Below, one piece after another: positions 16,064 to 24,706 of a DNA stretch of 29,590 bases (the first letter of the stretch is position 1; the number at the start of each line of letters is the position of its first letter). A program made the translations under genes and the position numbers. The notes below the pieces were generated by a model, which worked only from the letters and a program-made list of their open reading frames with translations, had not been told where the DNA came from and made no database searches. The stretch spans positions 1 to 29,590 of the forward strand of contig CABIYE010000035.1 of assembly GCA_902362865.1 (NCBI GenBank). The letters run 5' to 3'. The stretch comes from Clostridiaceae bacterium. Lineage in GTDB: Bacteria > Bacillota > Clostridia > Lachnospirales > Lachnospiraceae.

Positions 16064-17716
16064 ATGCAGATATATAAGGGAAAAAGTGTATTTGGCGGAA
16101 CTGCCATTGGCAGAATCAGAGTATATAGTAAGGGTGAACAGCAGGTAAAGCGTGTCAGGATAGAGGATACACAGAGGGAGACCGCGCGCTACCATGAGGC
16201 AACCAAGCAGGCTATGGAGCAGCTTGCAGAGCTTTATGAGAAGGCGCTGAAGGAAGTGGGAGAGGCAAATGCTGCGATTTTTGAAATCCATCAGATGATG
16301 CTGGAAGATGATGATTATCGGGAATCCGTAGAAAATATTATCAGCACACAGAAGGTGAATGCGGAGTATGCGGTGGCGCAGACAGCAGATAATTTTGCGC
16401 AGATGTTCGCATCCATGGATGATGATTATATGCGGGAGCGGGCGGCTGACGTCAGGGATATTTCAGAGAGGCTTCTGTCAATCCTGCATGGAAAGGCTGA
16501 GCAGGGGATTCTTGCAGATGAACCTGCAATTATTGTGGCAGATGATCTTGCACCGTCCGAGACAGTGCAGCTTGATAAAGAAATGGTGCTATCTTTCGTC
16601 ACGGTCCGTGGTTCTGTGAATTCCCACACAGCAATTCTTGCAAGAACCATGAGTATTCCGGCGCTGATTGGGACAGAACTTTCACTGGATGCAGATATAG
16701 ATGGGAAAATGGGGATTGTGGATGGAACCAACGGTACATTCTATGTAGATCCGGATCCGGAGACTTTAGACCGTATGCGGAAGATACAGCAGGAGGAAAA
16801 CGAAAAGAAAGAACTGCTTCAGACCTTGAAGGGCAAGGAGAATATCACGCTTGACGGTAAAAAAATCATGCTGTATGCTAATATTGGAAATATGAAAGAC
16901 CTTGCCACAGTTCTTCAGAACGATGCCGGCGGTATCGGACTTTTTCGGAGCGAATTCATTTACCTCGAGAAAGATCAGTTCCCGACAGAAGAAGAACAGT
17001 TTCAGATTTACCGGACTGTGGCAGAGACGATGGCAGGAAAACGTGTGATTATCAGGACACTGGATATTGGCGCGGATAAGCAGTGTGACTATTTTGAGAT
17101 GGCGAAGGAAGAGAATCCGGCAATGGGATGCCGTGCCATCCGTATCTGCCTGACACGGCCGGAAATCTTCAAGACACAGTTAAGGGCGCTGCTGCGTGCC
17201 AGTGCGTTTGGAAAGATTGCGATTATGTATCCGATGATTACCAGCGTGGCAGAGGTACGCCGGATCAAAGAAATCGTAAATGAAGTAGAAGAAGAGCTTT
17301 CCAGCCAGGGAATTGCGTATGGCCGGCCGGAACAGGGGATTATGATTGAGACTCCGGCAGCGGTAATGATTAGCGATATGCTGGCGGAAGAAGTGGATTT
17401 CTTCAGTATAGGAACAAATGACTTAACCCAGTATGCGCTGGCAATTGACCGGCAGAATCCGTCGTTGGATGAATTCTATGACGCCCATCACCCGGCAGTC
17501 CTGCGGATGATAGAAATGGTAGTAGAGAATGCACATAAAGCAGGAATCTGGGCGGGAATCTGCGGTGAGCTGGGTGCGGATTTGGAGCTTACACAGAAAT
17601 TCCTTGCCATGGGAGTGGATGAACTGTCTGTGTCTCCGGGAAGGATACTTCCGATTCGTAAGATTGTGCTGGAGACGGATGTGGAGGCATATAAGGCAGG
17701 GAATACCGGAGTCTAA
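16064..17716 (+). CDS. PTS Enzyme I, copy 2 (fructose operon)
   Basis: This is a second PEP-dependent phosphotransferase for HPr-like carriers. The chosen start is ATG 16064, seven bases after AGGAGG; an ATG at 16058 adds two residues but lies only one base from that site. It gives 550 aa. The phosphohistidine domain shows RGSVNSHTAILART with the active His at 188. The barrel shows GLFRSEFIYLEKDQFP, IRTLDIGADKQCD, FFSIGTNDLTQYALAIDR and GICGELGAD. All catalytic motifs of Enzyme I are intact. It sits between HPr and a DeoR regulator and is separated from HPr by a hairpin. It is a distinct paralogue of the copy at 2579 and presumably feeds the Lys46 HPr preferentially. Confidence 0.93.
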   Translation: MQIYKGKSVFGGTAIGRIRVYSKGEQQVKRVRIEDTQRETARYHEATKQAMEQLAELYEKALKEVGEANAAIFEIHQMMLEDDDYRESVENIISTQKVNAEYAVAQTADNFAQMFASMDDDYMRERAADVRDISERLLSILHGKAEQGILADEPAIIVADDLAPSETVQLDKEMVLSFVTVRGSVNSHTAILARTMSIPALIGTELSLDADIDGKMGIVDGTNGTFYVDPDPETLDRMRKIQQEENEKKELLQTLKGKENITLDGKKIMLYANIGNMKDLATVLQNDAGGIGLFRSEFIYLEKDQFPTEEEQFQIYRTVAETMAGKRVIIRTLDIGADKQCDYFEMAKEENPAMGCRAIRICLTRPEIFKTQLRALLRASAFGKIAIMYPMITSVAEVRRIKEIVNEVEEELSSQGIAYGRPEQGIMIETPAAVMISDMLAEEVDFFSIGTNDLTQYALAIDRQNPSLDEFYDAHHPAVLRMIEMVVENAHKAGIWAGICGELGADLELTQKFLAMGVDELSVSPGRILPIRKIVLETDVEAYKAGNTGV

Positions 17717-17743
17717 GTAAGAAAGGCAAAGATGGAGGATGGT

Positions 17744-18487
17744 ATGTTATCGGAGCAAAGACATGCGATGATTCTGAAAATTCTTGAGGAGCGCCGTAGT
17801 ATTACGGTGGCTGAACTGACAGAGCTTCTGGGAATTTCGGAGTCGACGGCAAGGAGAGATATTACGGTTTTGGATAAGGCGGGGCGGCTGGTAAAGGTAT
17901 TCGGCGGCGCCGTGATGCCGGATAATGTCTATATATCAGCAGAGCCAACGGTAGCGCAGAAGAAAGAGATTAACAGAGAAGAGAAAAGGCGTATTGCCAG
18001 ATATGCGGCTTCTCTGATTCAGCCCCAGGATTTTGTATATCTGGATGCGGGGACGACCACCGGGCTTATGCTGGATTTTATAGAAGAAAGGAAGGCTGCT
18101 TTCGTAACCAATGCAGTTGCCCATGCACAGAGGCTTGCAGCAAGTGGAATCCGTGTTATATTAGTGGGAGGAACCCTGAAAAGTTCAACGGAGGCGGTGG
18201 TAGGAACCATGGCGGCGCTGACGCTTAAGGATTACCATTTTACCAAGGGCTTTTTCGGGACAAACGGAATCAACCCGCATGCAGGATTTACAACCCCGGA
18301 TGACAGAGAGGCGCTGGTGAAGAAAACTGCGGTGGAGCAATGCCAGAAAGCTTATATTGTCAGTGATAATAGTAAATTTAACCGCGTCAGTTCCGTGACA
18401 TTTGCCGGGATGTCGGCGGGGACGATTCTGACAGATGCCTGTCCCGAAGAATGGAAAGGGATGGCTGATATCGTACTGTGCCCATAG
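17744..18487 (+). CDS. DeoR-family regulator of the fructose operon (FruR-like)
   Basis: This is a DNA-binding sugar-phosphate sensor. The N-terminal helix-turn-helix is clear: RHAMILKILEERRSITVAEL, then LGISESTARRDITVLDKAG, ending in the typical VFGGAV. The C-terminal DeoRC domain has LDAGTTTGLMLDF, a GGTLKSSTEAVVG phosphate-binding loop and VSDNSKFNRVS. The preferred start is ATG 17744 (MLSEQRH), five bases after GGAGG, giving 247 aa. ATG 17732 would add four residues. It is the last gene before the terminator and likely binds the 10-bp repeats ahead of fruK. By analogy with FruR/LacR it should respond to fructose 1-phosphate or the bisphosphate, but the effector is not visible. Confidence 0.88.
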   Translation: MLSEQRHAMILKILEERRSITVAELTELLGISESTARRDITVLDKAGRLVKVFGGAVMPDNVYISAEPTVAQKKEINREEKRRIARYAASLIQPQDFVYLDAGTTTGLMLDFIEERKAAFVTNAVAHAQRLAASGIRVILVGGTLKSSTEAVVGTMAALTLKDYHFTKGFFGTNGINPHAGFTTPDDREALVKKTAVEQCQKAYIVSDNSKFNRVSSVTFAGMSAGTILTDACPEEWKGMADIVLCP

Positions 18488-18495
18488 AGAAAATC

Positions 18496-18535
18496 AAAAC
18501 ACTTCACGATAAGAATTGTGGAGTGTTTTCTTTTT
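18496..18535 (+). terminator. rho-independent terminator of the fructose operon
   Basis: AAAACACTTCAC pairs with GTGGAGTGTTTT (one wobble), followed by CTTTTT, nine bases after the regulator stop. Confidence 0.88.
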
Positions 18536-18556
18536 GCTATAACAGCGATGATTCGA

Positions 18557-18585
18557 TTGAAGTCTGAGTACAAAAGTGCTATAAT
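18557..18585 (+). promoter_or_regulatory. sigma-A promoter of the trk cluster
   Basis: TTGAAG (18557-18562) and TATAAT (18580-18585) are 17 bases apart. The TGC before TATAAT also gives an extended -10. The transcript would start near 18592, ahead of trkA. Confidence 0.75.
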
Positions 18586-18677
18586 CCATATGCTATATTT
18601 GTTTCAGATGGAAAGACAGCTTGCATCTGACATGAATCCGGCAGATGAATCTTGAAGATAAGAAGAGGGTAAGAATT

Positions 18678-20036
18678 GTGAAGATAGTAATCATAGGTGA
18701 TGGAAAGGTCGGGCATAAGCTGACGGCCCAATTATCAGAAGAAGATTATGATGTTGTATTGATCGATCAGAATGAAGGGAAATTGAAATCAGCCATTGAC
18801 AATCTTGACATTTTTTGCATTACAGGAGATGGGGCGAATGCAGAAATCCAGAAAGAAGCGGATGTTCCACATGCAGATTTGGTGATTGCCTGTGCGTCGA
18901 CAGATGAGCTGAATATGCTCAGCTGCCTTCTTGCTAAGCGGTTGGGAGCAAAGCATACCATAGCCAGGGTCAGGAATCCGGTATATTACAAGCAGATGGG
19001 GCTTTTGAAGGAAGATTTACGCCTGAGTATGGCAGTCAATCCGGAATATGCTGTTGCAAATGAGATTGCAAGGGTACTTCTGTTCCCGGATGCAAGTAAG
19101 GTTGAGACATTTGTAAAAGGCCGTGTTGAGCTGATAGAATTTGCTTTGAAAGAAGAGAGCCGTCTGGTGGGCTTGTCTCTTGCCGAGATTTATCAGAAAT
19201 ATCAGATTAAGATTCTGGTGTGCGCGGTTAAGCGGGGAAAAGACGTATATATTCCGGATGGCGATTTTCTGCTTCAAGCTGGGGACAAGATTTATGTGGC
19301 GGCGACTCACAAGGATTTGGAATCCTTCTTTAATGCATTAGGCAAACGGTCAAACAAAGTTAAGAATGTGCTGATTTGCGGCGGAGGAAGAGTAAGCTAT
19401 TATCTGGCACAGCAGCTTCTGCAGGCAAGGATGCGGGTGAAGATTATTGAGCAGAACCGGTTAAAATGTGAAAATCTTTCCGAGATGCTCCCGGAGGCAA
19501 CGGTAATCTGCGGCGATGCTACGGATTATAATCTTTTAAAAGAAGAAGGAATTGAGTATGCAAATGCATTGGTGGCGCTTACCGGAATGGATGAAGAGAA
19601 TATTATTATGGCTTTGTTTGGCAAAACCCAGAATGTTCCGAAGATTGTAGCGAAGGTGAATGAAGATTCCAGAGCACAGATGGTTGAGGGACTGGGCATT
19701 GACAGTATTGTGTCTGCGAAGAGTGCCACTGCGGATGCAATTTTAAGCTATGTAAGAGCCAGGAAAAAATCTCTTAAGAGCGCGAATATAGAGACGATGT
19801 ACCGTCTGGTAGGCGATCGCGTCGAAGCGCTGGAATTTATAATCAGGAAAGAGTGTGAATATACCAATATTCCACTTAAGAATCTGAGTACAAAGCAGAA
19901 TAATCTGATAGCCTGCATTGGCCGAAGAGGGAAGATTATCATTCCCAATGGCGACGATCATATGGAAGTGGGAGACAGCGTGGTTGTAATTAACATGGAT
20001 CAAAAGATTAATGATTTGAGAGATATTATGCTGTAA
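18678..20036 (+). CDS. trkA: Trk potassium-uptake regulatory subunit TrkA
   Basis: TrkA is the cytoplasmic NAD(H)/nucleotide-binding ring that gates the TrkH channel. The likely start is GTG 18678 (VKIVIIGDGKVGH), eight bases after GAGGG. An in-frame ATG at 18645 adds eleven charged residues but has no clear ribosome site. This gives 452 aa, the normal length for the two-repeat form. Two RCK units are visible. The first Rossmann motif is IIGDGKVGHKLTAQL with the acidic DQNE at strand end. The second is LICGGGRVSYYLAQQLL with IEQNR. Each is followed by a TrkA-C domain (ending near IYVAATHKDLESF and VVVINMDQKINDL). trkH begins 13 bases later. Confidence 0.93.
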   Translation: MKIVIIGDGKVGHKLTAQLSEEDYDVVLIDQNEGKLKSAIDNLDIFCITGDGANAEIQKEADVPHADLVIACASTDELNMLSCLLAKRLGAKHTIARVRNPVYYKQMGLLKEDLRLSMAVNPEYAVANEIARVLLFPDASKVETFVKGRVELIEFALKEESRLVGLSLAEIYQKYQIKILVCAVKRGKDVYIPDGDFLLQAGDKIYVAATHKDLESFFNALGKRSNKVKNVLICGGGRVSYYLAQQLLQARMRVKIIEQNRLKCENLSEMLPEATVICGDATDYNLLKEEGIEYANALVALTGMDEENIIMALFGKTQNVPKIVAKVNEDSRAQMVEGLGIDSIVSAKSATADAILSYVRARKKSLKSANIETMYRLVGDRVEALEFIIRKECEYTNIPLKNLSTKQNNLIACIGRRGKIIIPNGDDHMEVGDSVVVINMDQKINDLRDIML

Positions 20037-20049
20037 CGAGGGAGAAGAC

Positions 20050-21492
20050 ATGAATAGGAAAATGATACGATATATATTGGGAAGGATGCTGGGGGCGGAA
20101 GCCGGGCTGCTTCTGATTTCGGCTCTTGTCGGGGCTGCTTATCAGGAGGAGAGCACGGTGTACTTTCTGATTACGGCGGCGGTACTGGTATTGATTTTTC
20201 TTTTGACCGGAAGAAAAAAACCGGAGGAGACGACGCTTTATGCAAAGGACGGGCTGGTTATAGTATCCTGTGCATGGATTTTGTGGTCGCTGTTCGGAGC
20301 GCTTCCCTTTTTTCTGTCAGGCAGCATTCCCAATTATCTGGATGCTGTTTTTGAGACAGTATCAGGATTTACCACGACGGGCTCTTCCATATTGAGAGAT
20401 GTGGAGGCTCTTCCCCAATGTATGTTGTTTTGGCGAAGCTTTACCCATTGGGTTGGCGGTATGGGCGTTCTGGTATTCGTTATGGTACTTACTACATTGG
20501 ACAAGAAGAATTCTATGCATTTGATGCGGGCAGAGGTTCCGGGGCCGGAAAAGGATAAGCTTCTGCCGAAGTCCCGCTCTACGGCACAGCTTCTGTATGG
20601 AATGTACTTTGTGCTGACAATGGTAGAGGTCATTTTGCTTTTGCTTGGAGGGATGAATCTTTTTGACAGCCTGATTCATGCATTTGGTACAGCCGGAACC
20701 GGAGGATTCTCTAATTATGCGGATAGTGTGGCTCATTTTGACAGCGCCTATATTGAATGGGTGATTACTATTTTTATGGCACTGTTTGGAGTAAACTTTA
20801 ACTTATACTTCTTTTTGCTTCTTGGAGATGCAAAAACATTATACAAAAACGAAGAGCTGCGGACTTATTTTGGGATCATTGCAGCTGCCATATTGATGAT
20901 TACGGTAAATATCAGCCACATGGAGGAATCTGTGGGGACAGCTCTGCGCCACGCGGCGTTCCAGGTAAGTACAATTATTACAACGACAGGGTATGCAACG
21001 ACAGATTTCAATCTCTGGCCGGAATTTTCAAAATGTATACTTATGACGCTGATGGTGATTGGTGCCTGTGCATCTTCTACCGGAGGCGGAATTAAGGTAT
21101 CCAGGCTTTTGATTCTTTTGAAAAGCATCTCCCGCACGATTAAGGAAATGCTGCATCCGAAGTCTGTGAATGTAGTGCGCGTAAACGGGAAGAAATTAAG
21201 CGACAGTACGATTATGAATGTGTATGTATATATTGTGGCATACGTGGTACTGGTTATCGTGTCGGTTTTGATTGTCTCGCTGGACAATTTTGACTTTTCA
21301 ACTACATTCAGTTCCGTAATTGCTACGGTAAATAACATCGGCCCAGGATTTGGCGCTGTGGGGCCGACTGGAAACTTTGCAGACTTTTCGCCGCTTTCTA
21401 AGATTGTGTTTTGTCTGGATATGCTGGCGGGAAGACTGGAGATATTCCCGTTCATGATGCTGTTTTCATTTGTATGGAGAAAGAAATTTTAA
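20050..21492 (+). CDS. trkH: Trk potassium transporter membrane subunit TrkH
   Basis: This is the membrane pore for potassium uptake, partnered with TrkA. The 480 aa are mostly hydrophobic with about ten membrane helices plus four re-entrant pore loops. The selectivity segments are recognisable: SGFTTTGSSIL (~105-115), GTAGTGGFSNYA, TTTGYATTDF and TVNNIGPGFGAVGPTG, each carrying the expected glycine. The basic tail (VWRRKKF-like, ending WRKKF) lies inside the cell. A GAGGGAG site precedes the ATG. Co-transcription with trkA is near certain from the 13-base gap. Confidence 0.93.
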   Translation: MNRKMIRYILGRMLGAEAGLLLISALVGAAYQEESTVYFLITAAVLVLIFLLTGRKKPEETTLYAKDGLVIVSCAWILWSLFGALPFFLSGSIPNYLDAVFETVSGFTTTGSSILRDVEALPQCMLFWRSFTHWVGGMGVLVFVMVLTTLDKKNSMHLMRAEVPGPEKDKLLPKSRSTAQLLYGMYFVLTMVEVILLLLGGMNLFDSLIHAFGTAGTGGFSNYADSVAHFDSAYIEWVITIFMALFGVNFNLYFFLLLGDAKTLYKNEELRTYFGIIAAAILMITVNISHMEESVGTALRHAAFQVSTIITTTGYATTDFNLWPEFSKCILMTLMVIGACASSTGGGIKVSRLLILLKSISRTIKEMLHPKSVNVVRVNGKKLSDSTIMNVYVYIVAYVVLVIVSVLIVSLDNFDFSTTFSSVIATVNNIGPGFGAVGPTGNFADFSPLSKIVFCLDMLAGRLEIFPFMMLFSFVWRKKF

Positions 21493-21517
21493 AAAATGGT
21501 GTAAAGGAGGAAGGTAA

Positions 21518-23113
21518 ATGAAAGCATCCAAGAAAATTTTAATTGGAATTATATTGGTAATCATAGCAGGAATTTATTATTATATTGCACTTCCGGCTGC
21601 AAATCTGCACTCTTCGGAAGCATGGTTTTTCCTGTTATTTTTCCTGGCAGCTGTGGCAGTTATTTATGCACTGCGAAAGAAGTTGGGCGTAAAAGAAGTG
21701 AAGCAGTCGAAAGTCATGAAGGTTTTTCTCTTTATGATTCTGGGTGTGGGGATTATTTACCTGGTTGGAAGCCTTTTATCCTCTCCGATTATTAATGCGA
21801 AACGGTATCAGAAACTGATGGAGGTGGAAGAAGGGGAATTCACAGAGGACGTGGAGGAGATTTCTTTCGACCAGATTCCGCTTCTTGACAAGGATTCGGC
21901 GGAAATCCTTGGAGACCGGAAGATGGGAAGTATGGTAGACATGGTATCCCAGTTTGAGGCAGATGATATTTACAGCCAGATTAATTATCAGGGACGTCCG
22001 GTGAGGGTGACGCCGCTGAAATATGCCAGCGTTATCAAATGGTTTACGAACCGTTCGGAAGGGATTCCTGCGTATATCCGGATTGATATGGCAAATCAGA
22101 ATACCGAGCTGGTGAAGCTGGAAGAAGGAATTAAATATTCCACCAGTGAATATTTTAACCGTAATATTTATCGTCATCTGCGTTTTGAACATCCGACTTA
22201 TATTTATGATAACCTTAGCTTTGAAATTGATGAAGATGGCGTTCCATATTGGATCGCTCCGGTTAAGAAGTTCAATATCGGTCTATTTGGCGGCGAGACG
22301 GTGGGAAGAGTTGTACTGTGCAATGCCATTACCGGCGAGACGGAAGATTATGCCATTGAAGATGCGCCGACGTGGATTGACCGTGCATATTCTGCAGATT
22401 TGCTTGTCCGGTTATTTGATTATTATGGGACGCTGAAACATGGATTTTTCAATAGTATCCTCGGTCAGAGGGATTGTCTGGAAACTACGGATGGCTACAA
22501 TTATCTGGCGCTGGATGATGATGTATGGATGTATACAGGGGTTACTTCCGTAAATGGAGATCAGTCTAATGTAGGATTCGTACTTGCAAATCAGCGGACG
22601 ATGGAGACAAAGTATTATAAGGTAGAAGGAGCTACCGAGGCGGCAGCTATGGCATCGGCAGAAGGGCAGGTGCAGAACTTAAAATATCAGGCAACTTTTC
22701 CGCTGCTGCTTAATATTTCAGATGAACCGACATACTTCATTGCTTTAAAGGATGATGCGGGACTTGTGAAGAAATATGCTATGGTGAATGTACAGAAGTA
22801 CCAGATTGTTGCCATTGGGGACAGCGTCAGCCAATGTGAGGAAAGCTATCTCAGCCTTCTTCTCAGCAACGGCGTAAAGCAGGAAGCGGAAGATACCAGA
22901 GAAGTGAAGACCATTACAGGGAAAATCACGAAGATTGCCCAGGGAGTCATTGACGGCAATTCCCATTATTATCTGATGATTGAGGGATCGGAAGAGATAT
23001 TTGATGTATCTGTGGTGGATTATATTGATATCATTAAGTACGAAGTGGGACAGGAGATTACGCTGGAATATAAAGAAGATACAAGGGCAAATATGGTTAT
23101 GTCCATAGAATAA
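21518..23113 (+). CDS. three-helix membrane protein of unknown function
   Basis: I do not recognise this 531-aa protein. Three hydrophobic segments are visible at about 7-25, 35-52 and 67-88. A large soluble part of ~440 residues follows, rich in acidic and aromatic residues, probably outside the membrane if the N-terminus is inside. The soluble part contains a stretch PYWIAPVKKFNIGLFGGETV and repeated Tyr/Trp-Asp patterns. The last ~65 residues (from TITGKITKIAQGVIDGNSHY) look like a small beta-rich domain, possibly an OB-like fold. There is no enzyme motif. A very strong AAAGGAGGAAGG site precedes the ATG, 25 bases after trkH, so it is probably in the trk transcript. A role in potassium homeostasis or the cell envelope is only a guess. 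Confidence 0.7.
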   Translation: MKASKKILIGIILVIIAGIYYYIALPAANLHSSEAWFFLLFFLAAVAVIYALRKKLGVKEVKQSKVMKVFLFMILGVGIIYLVGSLLSSPIINAKRYQKLMEVEEGEFTEDVEEISFDQIPLLDKDSAEILGDRKMGSMVDMVSQFEADDIYSQINYQGRPVRVTPLKYASVIKWFTNRSEGIPAYIRIDMANQNTELVKLEEGIKYSTSEYFNRNIYRHLRFEHPTYIYDNLSFEIDEDGVPYWIAPVKKFNIGLFGGETVGRVVLCNAITGETEDYAIEDAPTWIDRAYSADLLVRLFDYYGTLKHGFFNSILGQRDCLETTDGYNYLALDDDVWMYTGVTSVNGDQSNVGFVLANQRTMETKYYKVEGATEAAAMASAEGQVQNLKYQATFPLLLNISDEPTYFIALKDDAGLVKKYAMVNVQKYQIVAIGDSVSQCEESYLSLLLSNGVKQEAEDTREVKTITGKITKIAQGVIDGNSHYYLMIEGSEEIFDVSVVDYIDIIKYEVGQEITLEYKEDTRANMVMSIE

Positions 23114-23132
23114 AAAACAGGAATGAGAGAAA

Positions 23133-24065
23133 ATGGGATTGAGCATACTTTTAGCAGAGCAGATTGTAGCGCTGTTTCTGATGGGGCTGGTAGGTTATGT
23201 GGCAGTAAAGTCGGGGAAATTCCGTACAGAAGACAGCAAAATCATTTCAAATGTTGTAGTATACATTTGTTCACCATTTGTGGTGATTGACGCATTTCAG
23301 ATTGCATTTACAGCGGAAAAACTGCAGGGACTGCTGCTTGCGTTTGCAGCATCAGTGTTGGTGCACGGATTGATGATTATCGGAGGTAGACTGCTTGGCA
23401 AGCCTCTTGGCCTGAATGGGATAGAGAAAGCATCTGTCGTGTATTCAAATTCCGGTTACTTGATTATTCCCCTGGTCAGCGCTGTGCTGGGACAGGAGTG
23501 GGTATTCTATACGACGGCATTTATTGTTGTCCAGACCGTGCTGATATGGACGCATGGACAGGCGGTTATCTGCGGAAAAGGCAAGGCAGATATGAAGCAG
23601 ATGTTATGGAATCCCAATGTCATTGCCATTGGAATCGGGCTTCTGCTTTTTGCACTGCAGATAAGGCTTCCGGCTCCTGTAGCAAGCTGTATCAGCGCTT
23701 TTGGCGATGCAATCGGACCGATTAGTATGATGGTGATAGGTATGTTGGTTGCAGATGTAGACCTTCGGGGGGTATTTTGTCAGAAGAGGCCGTATCTGAT
23801 TTGCTTCCTGCGCCTGGTTGCATTTCCGGTGATTACTGTATTTATATTTGTATTTACCGGAATGAGCGGTATGCATAAGGAAGCGGAATATATTCTTTTG
23901 ATTGTCCTGCTTGCCACAAGCGCGCCTGCAGCAGTTATGGTTACGCAGCTGGCGCAGATTTATGAGCAGGATGCAAAATATGCCAGTGTTATTAACGTCA
24001 TGTCTGTTCTGTTTTCCATTGTCACGATGCCGCTTATCACCTTACTGTATGAAAAGCTGGTGTAG
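23133..24065 (+). CDS. AEC-family permease
   Basis: This 310-aa integral membrane protein has about ten predicted helices, in two sets of five around a central polar stretch, like auxin-efflux-carrier/malate-permease proteins. Family marks are ICSPFVVIDAFQIAF, NSGYLIIPLVSAVLGQEW in the first half, and IGPISMMVIGMLVADVDL and TSAPAAVMVTQLAQIY in the second. Bacterial members move dicarboxylates, amino acids or unknown anions; the substrate cannot be read here. It follows the unknown membrane protein by 19 bases with a weak GAGAG site, so it may be the last gene of the trk transcript. A terminator hairpin follows. Confidence 0.85.
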   Translation: MGLSILLAEQIVALFLMGLVGYVAVKSGKFRTEDSKIISNVVVYICSPFVVIDAFQIAFTAEKLQGLLLAFAASVLVHGLMIIGGRLLGKPLGLNGIEKASVVYSNSGYLIIPLVSAVLGQEWVFYTTAFIVVQTVLIWTHGQAVICGKGKADMKQMLWNPNVIAIGIGLLLFALQIRLPAPVASCISAFGDAIGPISMMVIGMLVADVDLRGVFCQKRPYLICFLRLVAFPVITVFIFVFTGMSGMHKEAEYILLIVLLATSAPAAVMVTQLAQIYEQDAKYASVINVMSVLFSIVTMPLITLLYEKLV

Positions 24066-24085
24066 CGGCGGATGGGGAAATTAAT

Positions 24086-24117
24086 AAGGGGTAATCCTGC
24101 AATGCGGATTACCCCTT
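24086..24117. terminator. hairpin between convergent genes, likely bidirectional terminator
   Basis: A perfect 12-bp stem AAGGGGTAATCC / GGATTACCCCTT with an 8-base loop lies between two converging genes. T runs are weak on both sides. Confidence 0.75.
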
Positions 24118-24137
24118 GAATATCCATATGTAATTTT

Positions 24138-24560
24138 TTAATTTAAAAGAGCACAGTCTGTGAAGTCAACATCTTTCAGATCATCTTTACTTGCGCTGAG
24201 ACTTACATAAAAATCTACTCCACACTGAGAAGTAATCTTTTTTAATTTTTCTACGAATTCCGGCACATCCTCCAAATTAATATTGGCATGTTTTAAAAGG
24301 CCATCGATAAATATACATTCTACATCGTGGTTTGCGCTGTACATACCATATAAAAAGCAGATGTATTCATCAATGTTCGTGATTACCGGATAATCATCCA
24401 TACATACGACACGAATGTCAAAAGCTACGCTTCTTGTATCACGGTGACTGTTTTTAATAAATACTACGTTTCCATTACAAGCTTTCGCCTGCTGATTGGC
24501 CAACTCAATCATCTGCTGTGTCTTGCCGCTGCCTTTTGGGCCTGTCAATAAATTTACCAT
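24138..24560 (-). CDS. small P-loop NTPase-like protein, function unknown
   Basis: The preferred start is ATG 24560 (MVNLLTGPKGSGKT), eight bases after AAGGAG; a GTG three codons earlier sits on top of that site. The protein is 140 aa. It has a clear Walker A motif GPKGSGKT (7-14) and a Walker B-like strand ECIFIDG at about 80-86. The middle holds NSHRDTRSVAFDIRVVCMDD. It is too small for most ATPase families and has no membrane segment. It resembles a minimal RecA/kinase-like core. It stands alone behind its own promoter, so neighbours say nothing about its job. I do not know a function for it. Confidence 0.75.
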   Translation of the reverse strand: MVNLLTGPKGSGKTQQMIELANQQAKACNGNVVFIKNSHRDTRSVAFDIRVVCMDDYPVITNIDEYICFLYGMYSANHDVECIFIDGLLKHANINLEDVPEFVEKLKKITSQCGVDFYVSLSASKDDLKDVDFTDCALLN

Positions 24561-24578
24561 GGGAAACACTCCTTTTTC

Positions 24579-24640
24579 TATGTATTTAACATACGTATTT
24601 TCTTACCATTTATTATACATGAATTTGTTAAGAGAAACAA
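24579..24640 (-). promoter_or_regulatory. promoter and short palindromes ahead of the P-loop gene
   Basis: On the minus strand TTGTTT (24635-24640) and TATAAT (24612-24617) are 17 bases apart. Between the -10 and the ribosome site lie ATACGTAT (24591-24598) and GTAT-TTAAC-ATAC (24582-24594 region), which could be an operator or chance AT-rich symmetry. Confidence 0.5.
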
Positions 24641-24671
24641 CTGAAAAGTAAAAAATGAGTGAAAAATGCGC

Positions 24672-24700
24672 TTGACTTATTTTAACATTCTTCATATAAT
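24672..24700 (+). promoter_or_regulatory. sigma-A promoter of the leuS T-box transcript
   Basis: TTGACT (24672-24677) and TATAAT (24695-24700) are exactly 17 bases apart. Transcription should begin near 24707, giving a leader of about 450 bases before leuS. Confidence 0.85.
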
Positions 24701-24706
24701 GGTCTA

